Notes under the pieces: model-generated
The model's input: the letters and a program-made list of their open reading frames with translations, nothing else
Databases searched by the model: none
Told to the model about the DNA's origin: nothing
Assembly: GCA_964017065.1 (NCBI GenBank)
Contig: OZ024785.1
Span: forward strand, 14,153,592 to 14,217,591
DNA: 64,000 nucleotides
Direction: 5' to 3'
Source of the DNA: Haliclona indistincta
Taxonomy: Eukaryota; Porifera; Demospongiae; Haplosclerida; Chalinidae
Shown here: positions 34,022-44,283 of the stretch, piece after piece
How the letters are laid out: every line of letters starts with the position of its first letter
Numbering within the stretch: the first letter of the stretch is position 1
Translations under genes and position numbers: made by a program

Positions 34022-35528
34022 CAGTGCTTCTAGTCTAGAGAGGCCACTTTTCTATTCCCAAGTCTGTATAAATAGTATCACTACCAAAATGCATTTTTGA
34101 CTTTGTCACTTACCTTTATACAGATATTACACTGAAGTACAAAGTATAACAAGACCAAAGACGCATTTCCAGACAATTCTCATTGACGCTAATGTAAAAT
34201 CGCCATTTTTTAATGATGTCACAGAATTATATGACGTTTACACCGCGTCACCACGGGGGCGTGCATGCTTGTTAATTATAATAACAGAGGTTTTCAATAC
34301 ACAATAAATGAGTATGGAGATTACGTGTGGTGTTGTCGACAACAGATATATCAAGGTCTTGGGATAATGCGTTCTTCGTATCAAAGTCTGAGTCCAGAAC
34401 AGACTTTTCCGTTGTAGATTCATCATCACCATCATAGTCAACGATTTCATCATACTTGAATGTTGAAAACTTTTTTTGCCCACGTAGTACCTTCTTTATT
34501 TCTTCCAGTCGATCAACTGGCCCTTCAATAGACACAGCCACATCGCAGACACGGTAACCATGCCAGAGCGCGAGTAAGGTAGGGATACCACGGTGCTATA
34601 TAAAATACAAACACACTATACCAATGCAAAGTCGAGTAGCAGAAGGCTTACCCAGATGCTACAAGTCCAGACTTCAAAAGAGGAGCCAAGAGAGCTGCTG
34701 TTTCCTTTGCGAGATGACCAAGCATTCTAGACTCATGAGCGGACCGAGTCCACAAACTAATACAGTTGTTATCCCAAGCGTTTGGATCCAACTTTATAGA
34801 AACAAGATCTCCCACAACAATAGATGATGTCTGAACTTGGTAGAACTTGATTCCGCGCGCCTGGGACAAAAAGGAAGCCAAAACTCGTCGAGAGGGCCTA
34901 GCTGCCATTTTGGCGGGAAAGAAGCGCGCGTGTATGACGTAGACAAGTGGCAGTAGTTTAATGTGTGACGTCACTCATTTCAAGAGAATTGAAAATTGCT
35001 GACAAAAAGCATCGTAACAAATGCTGAGAGAAATCTACGCTCCTACTGTTTAATTCTACATTAACTATAGGTATCCGGCTATCTAATGCAAAAGAGAATT
35101 TTCTTAACTCTCAAAGATTCTCTGATTACAGCCCTAACACTTTTACCACTAAAAATAACTGATTTTTGGTGTATTTCTGGCTCATACAACACTATGCATG
35201 ATACTTAAGCTACCAAACTTGCTGAGATGAAAACTGAACTATCATTTAATCATCCTGTTGAGGGAATTTTCTTAACTCAGCTCAATACTCTATTCCTGGC
35301 CCTAACACATTTCCCACTAGCCGAAACTCACCACCTGGTACTTCAGCAGCAACAAAATTGTTCACAGACAACAGAAACTATTCAAACTTGCAAGACTTTA
35401 TTAGCACAGATATAAGAACATTCAGACAAGATTTCAGCTTTATTGCATTGAAAATAACATTTTTACAACAAAAACATTCTTGCTGACCACAAAAACATAA
35501 AAGTGGCCTCTCTAGACTAGAAGCACTG
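34022..35528. mobile_element. TIR element with TA target duplication carrying a HIRAN gene
   Basis: The left terminus CAGTGCTTCTAGTCTAGAGA... (34022-34051) is matched by its exact reverse complement at 35499-35528. TA dinucleotides flank both sides (34020-34021 and 35529-35530), the target signature of the Tc1/mariner-type superfamilies. The 1507 bp interior contains the minus-strand HIRAN gene and, at 35095-35300, two diverged copies of a CTAACACTTTTACCACTA-like segment. No DDE transposase is present, so the element is probably mobilised in trans. Confidence 0.8.
34272..34908 (-). CDS. HIRAN-domain protein, two exons
   Basis: Exon 1 (34908-34652), from an ATG in good context, reads MAARPSRRVLASFLSQARGI, then VGDLVSIKLDPNAWDNNCIS and LGHLAKETAALLAPLLKSGL. 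This is the HIRAN pattern (G-x-xY, V--GD-V-L--DP-N--D-N-I, LGHL--E-A--LAPL---G). Exon 2 (34595-34272) reads YRVCDVAVSIEGPVDRLEEI, an acidic stretch (YDGDDESTTE) and a stop. The exon-1 donor is phase 2 while the open frame of exon 2 is phase 0, so either the acceptor differs or there is a 1-base lesion. HIRAN domains bind DNA ends or stalled forks, usually attached to helicases or nucleases. Here it stands alone inside a TIR element. Confidence 0.65.
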
Positions 35529-35530
35529 TA

Positions 35531-36910
35531 TACACCAAATTTTTCTCATTAGTCACTTCGTCAATATTACAAATAATTATTATTATTAATTTTAGTAATG
35601 TACAAAGAATGATAATCACAAGCCATGTATATGTTACGGACCATTTTACAACCCGGACTGTTTTCAAATGGGCCGCCGGCTTTCAACAACTAAAATAATA
35701 ACTAAACTGATGAATATAATTTCAAAATTAAATCCCATTGTTTATAATATTTATTTATTATTAAAATGTAAGAAGATAGTTTACCTTAGGTGAGGGTGCC
35801 TGCACTGCCGGGCGATGACGACCAACTACCGGTGGAGGAGGAGGACCAACCAGGTATCATTTTACTGCGGAGAGTCAGAAGAGCTAGGAAATAATGTGTA
35901 AAAACCACCATTGGACTGTATCGAGTTAGTTAGAAGAGCTAGGAGAAAGGTGTGTGATTACCGTATTGCCTCGTCTCACTTTTCCCTCTTTTCATGTCCA
36001 TTTTTAGTGGATGTTCCCAAAGGGTCAACATTGCTGTTGGTTCTTGGCTATTTGTATACGTACAGCTTTTTTCTTTTCTTGACGTCCCGCAACGCATCTT
36101 TATGCGTAGATAGATTAGTAATTAGATTAAAAGTAAATAGATTAGTAATTTGTCTCTACAATGGCATGCACCCATAGCTACACGCATGGAAGGTATTAAT
36201 AATTTACTTAGAACAATCGGCGACAGAGATGCTTAGCACTATTCATAAACGTGACTAATGCACGCCACCACGATTTCTAGCCAGTAATAAGGCGATTTTG
36301 GTACTTTGCTCAGTGCTGTGATCAATAATTATTGGTGCTATGCCCCCTGGACGAAAAGTGGGGGGCAAGCCCTCCCCACACACAAATTAAAAGAGCTAGA
36401 ACCTGGTTTGAGGCTAATTTCTACCCAATAAGTTGACATATACAGTACCAATGTATACCTCTCTTGATCACAGAATGGCTGATTCGCTGTCTCAGTTGGT
36501 GACGTTCTTGGCTGTTGCAACCTCCTATAGCCAAAGTGGTATGTGAAAATTCATTGAACAGTTGCACCGCAATGGCTTCTAACTTTTTGCAACTCCGGAT
36601 ATCATCAATGCCTATCTTTAGTGTAATTATGTGGAGATTTATCAGTAAAATTAATTTCCTACAGAATTGGTGGATCTCACCGATTGGAACAGTTGTTGTC
36701 TACAGATGTTTGGCTGACGATTGCTGCAGTTGGTGTATCTGGGCCATTGATGTTTGTCAAATGTGCTCCAAAAAGACTCAAAGAATTTCGGAGAGATTTT
36801 GATTTTCCTACAGAGATATGCTTGCAGAGAATGTCACAATGATTTCACAAAAGTCTAGTATCATACCTGTTCCTGAGTTACTACTGTAGCAAAGGACAAG
36901 AGGGCACTCA
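35531..36910. other. no clear gene; one small exon-like segment
   Basis: On the minus strand about 35852-35786 reads VGPPPPPVVGRHRPAVQAPS and ends at a GTAAAC donor, like a proline-rich gag or host exon. The 88-codon plus ORF at 35911-36177 and the others are unrecognised. Confidence 0.35.
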
Positions 36911-37730
36911 TCTTGAATGTCCATGAGAGTGCTGTAATGAAACAGCATGATGCTGCCAACAACAGTCAAAAAAGAGCTCATGTTAGGCATCTGTTCGCAA
37001 CTGTCAGTAACTGGATTATTGCAGTAAAGACTATGGGCACCTTTTGTCCTAAAACCTTCCTCCTTATTCTTACCTGTGCTTTAAGAAGCTGCATTTTCTT
37101 GCTCACCTTACTGGCTTTACTGATATCTTCCTTGTCAATTGCTAGTAAATCTTCTTCAATTTCTTTTACTGACATAATAAGATGTGAATCTGATAGCTTT
37201 TCTTTCTCCTCTCTTAACTTTTTCTCTAACGCTCTTCATCTTGGTATTTTCTTTTAGCATTTTTTCTTGGCGCGGCTGACGTCTGACCTTTACATCATCT
37301 CGACACTCTTTGCTAACAAATCTTCTTTGCTTTACTGCAAGATCTACAACCAATCTTTGTTGATCACATGGAAGGGTTTCAAGCCACTTAATAATTTTGT
37401 TTTTCTTCACTTGAATGAGATATGAGCGTGCCATTTGATGTAAATTTGGAATTGCAATGGTTAGATAGTCGTTTAGGCCTAGCACAGACTCACATACATC
37501 ATTGCTAGGCTTTAGTTCATTGAGAATGTGCTCGGTTTCCTCATCTGGCTCCAAAAACGGCCACCTGGTTGCTGGTCTGCAGCATATGACAATAGCTTTT
37601 GATTCATTGTTAGCGCTCCATGAGATAGTAAATGGAGCAAGCTCTCATTGTCTGTCTCAATTATTATGCTTAATAGTTTGTCATACACTTTTTTTGATTT
37701 TATACTGTGGTTAACTTCGTAAATGCGTTT
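36910..37730 (-). pseudogene. transposon-derived protein, C-terminal part, three frames
   Basis: In order: HLLSHGALTMNQKLLSYAAD (end of the 38039 frame), then frame 37554-37156 (EPDEETEHILNELKPSNDVC, ESVLGLNDYLTIAIPNLHQM, WLETLPCDQQRLVVDLAVKQ), then frame 37175-36978 (MSVKEIEEDLLAIDKEDISK, LLKAQVRIRRKVLGQKVPIV). The order matches a long uncharacterised protein family repeated in sponge genomes. Each junction is a 1-base shift, one of them in a T5 run near 37557. Function unknown; the coiled, basic C-terminus suggests nucleic-acid contact. Confidence 0.6.
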
Positions 37731-37950
37731 CTCTGAGCTAAAAACACAATGGTAGCAAAGGCTTTTGCCAAATCCAGTTGGTAGCCATGCAAACACATCT
37801 CTTCCATGGTAGACATGTTCTGTAACGGCTATTTGTTGCTCTTTGAGAGTCAGGTCGGGCTGGTGAAGCCTTTCTAGTGCAAACGCTAGTGATTCTTGAA
37901 ACGCCATAGAATAATACGGAGCAATGTGGATACATCCGGACATGCACTTT
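37731..37950 (-). pseudogene. RecQ-like helicase N-terminal fragment
   Basis: Within the frame 38039-37512 the segment FQESLAFALERLHQPDLTLK EQQ... DVFAWLPTGFGKSLCYHCV contains the Q-motif region and Walker A (PTGFGKS) of RecQ-type helicases. It then switches after CVF to unrelated transposon sequence. DEAH, motif III and the C-terminal lobe are missing. A second such fragment is at 40320-40505. Confidence 0.7.
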
Positions 37951-38044
37951 AATTTACTGTGTGGTTTAATGGAACCTCTAGTGCAAAGTTTGGGAGTTTT
38001 AGCTGTTGTATCTCTGTAACTAAAAGGAGCTGAGGACATTGCCT

Positions 38045-38290
38045 TAACAGTTAGGTGTCCTTACTACTATAGACTAATTTAGCTATAGTGTCAAATGTGT
38101 CATCATTAAAGCTGTCAAAAGATGAGTCAAATAGCATTATCTCGGCATCATTTATAAATTGAATTGCAGCCCAGTGATTCCTTCTGATATGAATTACTTG
38201 TAGAATAGTTTGTCCACTTTCCATTCTCACTATGTTCAAGCTGTGACATGATAACTTCTTTTCCTGATTTTTCCGTCTAGCCAATCTCAA
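38045..38290 (-). pseudogene. fragment resembling a C48/Ulp1-like domain of a transposon protein
   Basis: The frame reads GQTILQVIHIRRNHWAAIQF then MLFDSSFDSFNDDTFDTIAK, matching the HW and D positions (HWxxxx...xxxDS) of Ulp1-type cysteine protease domains often fused to transposon ORFs. The catalytic Cys/Gln end is absent. It sits just upstream of the RecQ-like fragment on the same strand. Confidence 0.5.
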
Positions 38291-38291
38291 T

Positions 38292-38469
38292 CTCTAGACT
38301 CCGTGAGATATCTCATTTACACCGATTTACACATGCACTAGCCTTGTGCACGTGATCTCTAATGCACGCACGTGATCACTCTCTAGACTCCGTGAGATAT
38401 CTCATTTACACCGATTTACACGTGCACTAGCCTTGTGCACGTGATCTCTAATGCACGCACGTGATCACT
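38292..38469. repeat. 89 bp tandem duplication
   Basis: 38292-38380 and 38381-38469 are nearly identical (CTCTAGACTCCGTGAGATAT...). They contain two GCACGTGATC (E-box-like CACGTG) sites per copy, so four CACGTG palindromes lie within 180 bp. Functional meaning unknown. Confidence 0.9.
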
Positions 38470-39100
38470 AAGTGTAGATTTACCCCGCCCCCTAGCTGAC
38501 TGAGGCCTGAGGAGTGAGCAATGGGAGTATTCGTGCAATGGAGTTGAGCGTACATATTGACCTTTGTGAGGCACTCTTAGAGGATTTTGGAGCATAAATA
38601 ACTGCATAAAGTTACATACCAGGGTAATAAAGATTTCTGTGAGTAGTTATATTTCATGATTTTCACATGCAAGTCCATCCAAAATAGTTGTAATGCACAT
38701 TAATATTAATACCAACTAAGCTTTTAGGAGAAATTTTCTAAACATTTTTCTCACCCTATAGTGTATTGTCAGAGTTCAAATGCATCCCCCATATCAACAA
38801 ACTGACCTAACACATGCATGCAACTGTATAATAGCTATACCATCCTTCTATCTAGTCTTGATCTTGAATCAGTGAGGTCAGAGGTGCTGAAGACAGTGAT
38901 AATTCACCTGTAGTATGCAAGCATGCATACATTGTAAATTTAAGTACTAGTTTAGCTAGTGTACTGATGGACCTAATAATTCAAAAAGGACAAAAAACTT
39001 TGTAAAACGGAAAGCCTATTTTGGTAACCATGCTATTTCAAATTTCCCCATTGATATGAAATACAACCCCGCTCTGGTAGTACATACTTAGTATAACGGT
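38470..39100. other. no gene recognised
   Basis: AT-rich, no domain, splice-bounded exon or repeat structure seen. Confidence 0.5.
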
Positions 39101-39273
39101 TTTAATTTTACAATCAATACCTTACGCATTGTTACATGCTGAGGGACTCGAGCAGGTGGCTGTCGTGGTGGATTCGCTGGAGCAGGTGGATTCGCTGGAG
39201 CAGGTGGATTCGCTTTAGCGGGTGGATATGCTGGAGCAGGTGGATTCACTGGAGCAGGTGGATTCACTGGCAC
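39088..39273 (-). CDS. proline-rich repeat ORF end (doubtful)
   Basis: The minus frame reads PANPPAPANPPAPANPP repeats, then QPPARVPQHVTMRKVLIV and a stop. It is created by the 18 bp minisatellite at 39158-39387, but the non-repeat tail (ARVPQHVTMRKVLIVKLKP) is also open. It could be the last exon of a protein with a Pro-rich linker. No family recognised. Confidence 0.25.
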   Translation of the reverse strand: MPVNPPAPVNPPAPAYPPAKANPPAPANPPAPANPPRQPPARVPQHVTMRKVLIVKLKPLY

Positions 39274-39387
39274 AGGTGGATTCGCTGGAGCAGGTAGATT
39301 CGCTGGAGCAGGTAGATTCGCTGGAGCAGGTGGATACGCTTGGATACGCTGGAGCAGGTGGATTCGCTGGAGCAGGTGGATACGCTT
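39158..39387. repeat. 18 bp minisatellite GGTGGATTCGCTGGAGCA
   Basis: About 12 units with small variants (ACTGG, ATACGC, CTTTAGC). The 18 bp length keeps frame, encoding Pro-Ala-Asn-Pro-Pro-type repeats on the minus strand. Confidence 0.9.
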
Positions 39388-39389
39388 AA

Positions 39390-40060
39390 TGGGTAGTGTT
39401 GATCAAAAACATTCCATCTATTAAGCAGCACTCTAGTTGCCATTTCTAGTTGCCATTTCTATCGGAAGTTGTTGATCACAATAGTTTGCCCGCCTCATTT
39501 GTTTAACCTAGTTGTCAAAGCTTTTATTCATGGAAGTTTTCTGTCCCTTTATGGGATTGCCTTCATGGTCGGAAGTTGCCAGTGGCTGAGCAATCAGTTG
39601 TTCAATTGTATTGATGATAGTTCCTTCTTCAGTATTAAAAATTGTTAAAATTGCTCTGTTGCATGCCAATATCTCCCACCGATCTTGAGGAACCAGATCA
39701 CACAAGAAACCAGATCATCATCGCTTGCATCATCATCATATGCACGTTGGTTACTAGAAAAATAACCTGTAAATATTTTACTTCACTACTAGGCGGTTGT
39801 ATTATCCATAATGGTATCCGCAATTTCCATTCTAGCTTTTTGGTACTGAACTGCATGAAACCCCATTCGGTAGTCAAACAAGTATAAAGACTTTCACATG
39901 GAAAGAGGATAACATTCAGTAGTGTGTACAGGTACGGTGATTAACTTCAAGTGCTTCTCATACCAGTGTTGGTCTCTCTAGTATCAATAACAGTAGTAGT
40001 ATAGTAGAGAGGTTTAGATTCACGTTCAATCGCGAACGGCAACGCCAAATGTTAGACCTG
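39390..40060. other. no clear gene; one exon-like minus frame
   Basis: 39705-39508 on the minus strand reads DLVPQDRWEILACNRAILTI and IINTIEQLIAQPLATSDHEG, coding-like but unrecognised and without clear splice borders. Confidence 0.35.
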
Positions 40061-40274
40061 ATCAGAGTGACGTCACAATAGTATACGAAACAGTAGACGA
40101 GTACGAGTATGTGCACGCGCCATTACGCAGTAGATCGTTGCTGCATGCACTGACTGCTGCTCGTCGTGCTCGAGCGAGAGATGGATAATGATAAATGATA
40201 GTCACATAGTATCTACTACTCATACATGTAAGTGTCAAATTTCCACCTTCGATATTGAATCGATGATAGTAAGA

Positions 40275-40505
40275 ACAGTCGTAGGCAGATTCTGAGACCT
40301 CGGAATCTTGTACTCCGTGGATGGGTACTTCCAATGGTAGACAAGCATAGCACAAACTTTTTCCGTATCCAGTCGGCAGTATAGTGAATGAATCTTTGCC
40401 ACCCACAAGTCATTCCACTACCGTTCGCTGGTGTTCTTTAGTAGCTGTATAACCCAACTGCTGCACTGCTCGGTCTATCACTTCGCTCACCGTGCTAGAC
40501 TCCAT
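40275..40505 (-). pseudogene. RecQ-like helicase, first exon with premature stop
   Basis: From ATG at 40505 the frame reads MESSTVSEVIDRAVQQLGYT, then TKEHQRTVVE, a TGA, then VGGKDSFTILPTGYGKSLCY with the Walker A motif PTGYGKS, and ends near a GAG-GTCTC position around 40275. This is the N-terminus of the RecQ-like proteins that are multicopy in sponge-type genomes. The single TGA just before the helicase core is the only lesion visible, so it may be a recent inactivation. The remaining helicase motifs are not found downstream to 40060. Confidence 0.65.
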
Positions 40506-40568
40506 TTTGCTACAGTCAGTTTATAACGTAACACAATTATTTATGACATGGCGCAATCTGGTTGGACC

Positions 40569-41091
40569 TCAAGAATTCCTGCGCTGTGGTACGTACGGGT
40601 ACTGTATGCTGAAGCGACCAGACCCTTTCCTGTTAATGCGAAAGGGGCGGGTCCCCAGACTAACTAGGGTGTTGATCAGTGGCAGGTACAAGTCTGTGAT
40701 CCACGCACGCCAGAAGAGTAAATGTTTCAGATATTTCAAGATGACTGGTCTCCTTGGCAATCACAGTTCTTACATCAGATGATGACAAATTTCTCCTCAT
40801 TTTGACTCTAACCAAATGCTTTTGCTCAATTAACTTTTTCCTCCATGCTCCCTGAGGTATGCACTTCGTTTCAGCCTTGACTACAAACACGCTAACTTTA
40901 ACTCTACTAGCAGCAGCTTTCTTCCGCTTCTGCTCATACGCAAATGCACACTCTTCAAGAGGGTCAAATGCACAACTCTCCCTTTTTGAGCGTGCAGATG
41001 ATGATGATGTTTGAAGAGAGTTGCTATTGCTCTCGCACTTGCTCCAGATGTCAAATTTGTGGATGATTTAGTAGCTCTTTTGGTGATCTGG
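40569..41091 (-). CDS. uncharacterised conserved protein (sponge-type), C-terminal exon or exons
   Basis: After a CAACCAG acceptor at about 41092 the frame is open: KRESCAFDPLEECAFAYEQK, RKKAAASRVKVSVFVVKAET, WRKKLIEQKHLVRVKMRRNL, SSSDVRTVIAKE. A second frame to 40569 gives LGTRPFRINRKGSGRFSIQY and a stop. A 1-base shift near 40700 separates them. I recall similar sequences as repeated uncharacterised proteins linked to transposons, but cannot name a domain. Probably a 3' fragment of an element ORF. Confidence 0.45.
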
Positions 41092-41099
41092 TTGAAAAA

Positions 41100-41685
41100 C
41101 AAAATATGAAGCATGTATACATAAGATAGATACAGAATCTCTAAATTTCATGGCTAATCTTTTCTTGTCACAGTTTGGTTTTAATTATTATGCCATAGTT
41201 GGGTATATGGTATTTTGTAGCCCAGGCGACCTTAAGATCATTCAGATAAGATCACTTATTAAGACCACTTATTCAGGTAACTTTATCTTGCTAGGAGACT
41301 TTATCTTAATTATATTCATTGTTTGTAATGCTTACAGCTTATGATACAAACCACCTGTTAAGATTTCAGGAACTACACAGTTAACATAAATGTATTTTAA
41401 TTTTGGTAGCAATCTTTCTTCCCAGAAGCTTTGATCAAAGGGAATGCGTTCAACGTGTATGTCGACTGTTGTCCACACAACACCGTCTGACCTTCATTAT
41501 TGCCATCTCTCTTTGGACTTGACAGTACACTGCAAAAAAATACTTTGTTGTTGTAAAAAAATTTGTTGCTATAACACTGCTTCGGTTGGCTGTAATGTAT
41601 GTATACACCATGCCCTACAACCAACTCTGTCTTCTGTGATATAAACATGATAATAATTATAATTTTTTATTGACATAATATTGAT
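41100..41685. other. no clear gene
   Basis: A minus frame about 41540-41430 has coding-like parts (SPKRDGNNEGQTVLCGQQS) that might be the 3' exon of the DDE gene upstream. Nothing firm. Confidence 0.35.
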
Positions 41686-42420
41686 TTACCTGATAATGAA
41701 GTGATAACCCAATGATGAATATGGTCCCATACATAAACACAATGTTGCAAACAACTGTTGCATTATACTTTTGTGAAGTGTTTTTGGTGCTTGAAAATCA
41801 GCATTTGATTTTAGTCTCTCACTCATTTCAGCTCCTTTCATCCCTTTTGTTTCAACTCCTCTTTCCTCCAGAATAGCCTTCATACCCTTAGGGGTGCCAT
41901 CGTCAAAGATTAATGGCTGAACCTGGCCATTCCATTTGGTGTTACGCATAACTGGCTGCTTGCCGCCTGGATGAACGTTAATCCGATTGACGTTTAAGGC
42001 ATCTTCAGCCAGTTTTCTGTGCGATGGAGCATTATCGAAAAGAAAAAGCCCCTTGGCTTGTGGATGAACCCGCTCAAAGATGTTTATAGTGCATTCCACC
42101 TGCCCTAAGAGATGATCGTTGTTGAAGTAGCCCTCTTTCTGTGTTTCTAATAAAAGTCGTGCTTCCTGAACTTCATCACACCATGATTGCTGCCCCGAGT
42201 GATTTTTGGCGTATAACGTTAGTGGTGTCATCCCCCCAAAATATGATAAGCTCCTGATTTCATACCATTACATTCTCTACTTGCTTGCCAAACATACGAT
42301 AATGTAAAAGTTAATAAACACACACCTTGTCTGCGTGTCTGTGTGATAATTCAAGTCCTACCATTCTCGCTCTTGCTTTATTGTCCACAAGATAACTGTC
42401 AAAAAAGCAATCTCCCTTGT
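41686..42420 (-). pseudogene. DDE-superfamily transposase fragment, two exons
   Basis: Exon about 42415-42327 reads KGDCFFDSYLVDNKARARMV, GLELSHRHADK and a GTGTGT donor. The main exon 42231-41686 reads TPLTLYAKNHSGQQSWCDEV, GLFLFDNAPSHRKLAEDALN (catalytic-type D in FDNAPSH), MRNTKWNGQVQPLIFDDGTP and KGMKAILEERGVETKGMKG. This is the MRxTxxNGxxQ-DDGxPKG signature of a DDE group known from fungal and sponge elements. The final Glu-containing part (HCELNFIE-like) is not found. Partial, probably inactive. Confidence 0.65.
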
Positions 42421-42724
42421 TGGTGTGACTATCACTCTAATATGGGTGTGTGAACACTCTAATAGCACCACCACGTCTCAACAATAGCCTCTATTGATTA
42501 CAGCTTAAAGGAGCAAACAGATATCACCGTTTGAAGTACAAGCATTTAAGTTCTATTTTTATAGTGCTAAATCAAGTTGTGAGAGGTACACTGATGCCAC
42601 TAAATCCTATCGACTTTGCAAGACGTCCGATGTTGCAGTTGAAACTGTACATAAACATAATAAATCTGCTCGATATGACCTCAACATGACAGCTGATGTA
42701 GCAGAGTCCAGCCACATCATGCGT

Positions 42725-43003
42725 GAGTAGCCTTTGCCCTATGCATGAGTAGCCTCTTTCTAGAGCTTTGTGTTGTCATTTCATCTTCACAATCTGACTG
42801 ATCTCATATAGATTCATCACTGGACATATAGTCTGCTTTCATTAGTGGATCAAGTTTTGTCTTAGTTTCGGCACTGAGAGTTAATGATATTCCAACGCCT
42901 CCTTCTCTGCCTCTTAGTGGTTTGCCTCTGCTTATCGGACCTCTCTCTCTGAGTTCTGTTTTTTTAGTCTTAAAGTATGTTCTCATAGCTCCTATAATAA
43001 TAG
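42725..43003 (-). pseudogene. element-derived coding exon with premature stop
   Basis: After a TTATAG acceptor near 42995 the frame reads MRTYFKTKKTELRERGPISR, GKPLRGREGGVGISLTLSAE, KLDPLMKADYMSSDESI, a TGA, then in the same frame DQSDCEDEMTTQSSRKRLLM to about 42725. The YMSSDES...SDCEDE acidic stretch followed by a basic one is a pattern seen in repeated sponge transposon proteins. Function unknown. Confidence 0.45.
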
Positions 43004-43029
43004 TATTACTATGCATTCATGTTTAAATT

Positions 43030-44005
43030 GCTTACGTCTGATTAGGACTATTGTGAATCGATTTTCAGTCTGTAGTCCTTCGATGTTCCTCAGCATTCTG
43101 GTGTTAACAGCTCTATTGTTGCTGTGGTCAAAGCTGCATGAATGAGTCAGAGTGAGATCACTATAATACGATTATTATACCTCACTAAAAGATCCCATCC
43201 TACGTCCTCCTCATCCATCTACATCTCATTGTACACTTCGTGTACCAGCCCCTATAAAAATGATAAAATAATACTAAAGCATCATGAGACGTGCACACTG
43301 CATGAGTCACATACGCTCAACTCCCTGGGCAGCACAGGAAACCCGGGGCACAAATCCTGACACCGTTAGTTCACGAAACGGTTACCATGTTTATAGCCAT
43401 GTGGATGCTTCACGGAATACCGTTAGAACAGAATAAGGGGTCCGTTGTCACCGATGTGGGAATACTTTTAACGGTATGGTGGACGTTATACCGTAAAAAA
43501 GTCCGTTTGCTTACTGCCTTCCCCACATTCAACCCATGCTCTGCATAAATACGGTATGCTGAATTAGGCCCGCACTGTGACTGAACGTACTAGGGGACCC
43601 GCCTACGAAAATTAATAACTTGTCTGTTTCCAATAATACTTAATATAATACACATGTATTATTATTACTGTAAACTGAAAAAAATACACTGAATAATTAA
43701 TGTATTAAAGCTGAGACAGTTCAATATCAAGGTCATCTATCGATGTATCTGTGCTGTCGTCGTACTGATCGTGGTATTGATCGCAGTCCTGGTAGTACTA
43801 GCTTGAGGGATCAATACCAAGGGAGGTAGGGTTTATCCGTTTTGTTTGCAAGAAAATCAGTTAGTCTTTTATAGATAGTAGTGGGTTCTCGACCTATACC
43901 ACCAGTTGAAGAAAAACCAGGGGTGTAAAAACACCATGGATGTAAAAACACCATGGATGGTAGGTAGGTGAGTGTAGTGTTCGTTGGGTTCTAATGCATT
44001 CAGAT
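43030..44005. other. no gene recognised
   Basis: Contains a 16 bp direct repeat of GTAAAAACACCATGGATG type at about 43925-43960 and CCGTTA/ACGGTA-rich sequence at 43360-43500. No coding evidence. Confidence 0.45.
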
Positions 44006-44011
44006 TCACAG

Positions 44012-44206
44012 CTACGTGAAGCGTGCTAACCCAAAGATATCAATGGAATATGCATGTACACGTGTGTCACTCACGACTTGTCCTGATAGCGAGCTGGGAG
44101 GTTGAGAACTGTTCCAGTCTTTGATCGTAGTGTTTGGAGGATATACCTTACCATCGTTCTTCCTTGCCTCCATCACAAATGTACTCAGCCAAATGTACTC
44201 AGCCAA
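44012..44206 (-). pseudogene. Crypton/ZMYM-type recombinase fragment (DUF3504 start)
   Basis: The minus frame reads WLSTFVMEARKNDGKVYPPN, matching the WLxKFVxEVRKxDGxxYPPxTLY segment that opens the Crypton-derived DUF3504 domain of ZMYM/KCTD1-type proteins. The start is stuttered by three copies of GGCTGAGTA(C/A)ATT (44185-44220). The frame then leaves the family after NTT. The recombinase C-terminus of the same kind of element is at 46870-47080. Confidence 0.55.
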
Positions 44207-44283
44207 ATTTACTCAGCCAATGAAAGTCGTGTATAAAAATTAATGCTTTTTGAGCTGCAGATTTTTTTTGTTTTATTCCACAG

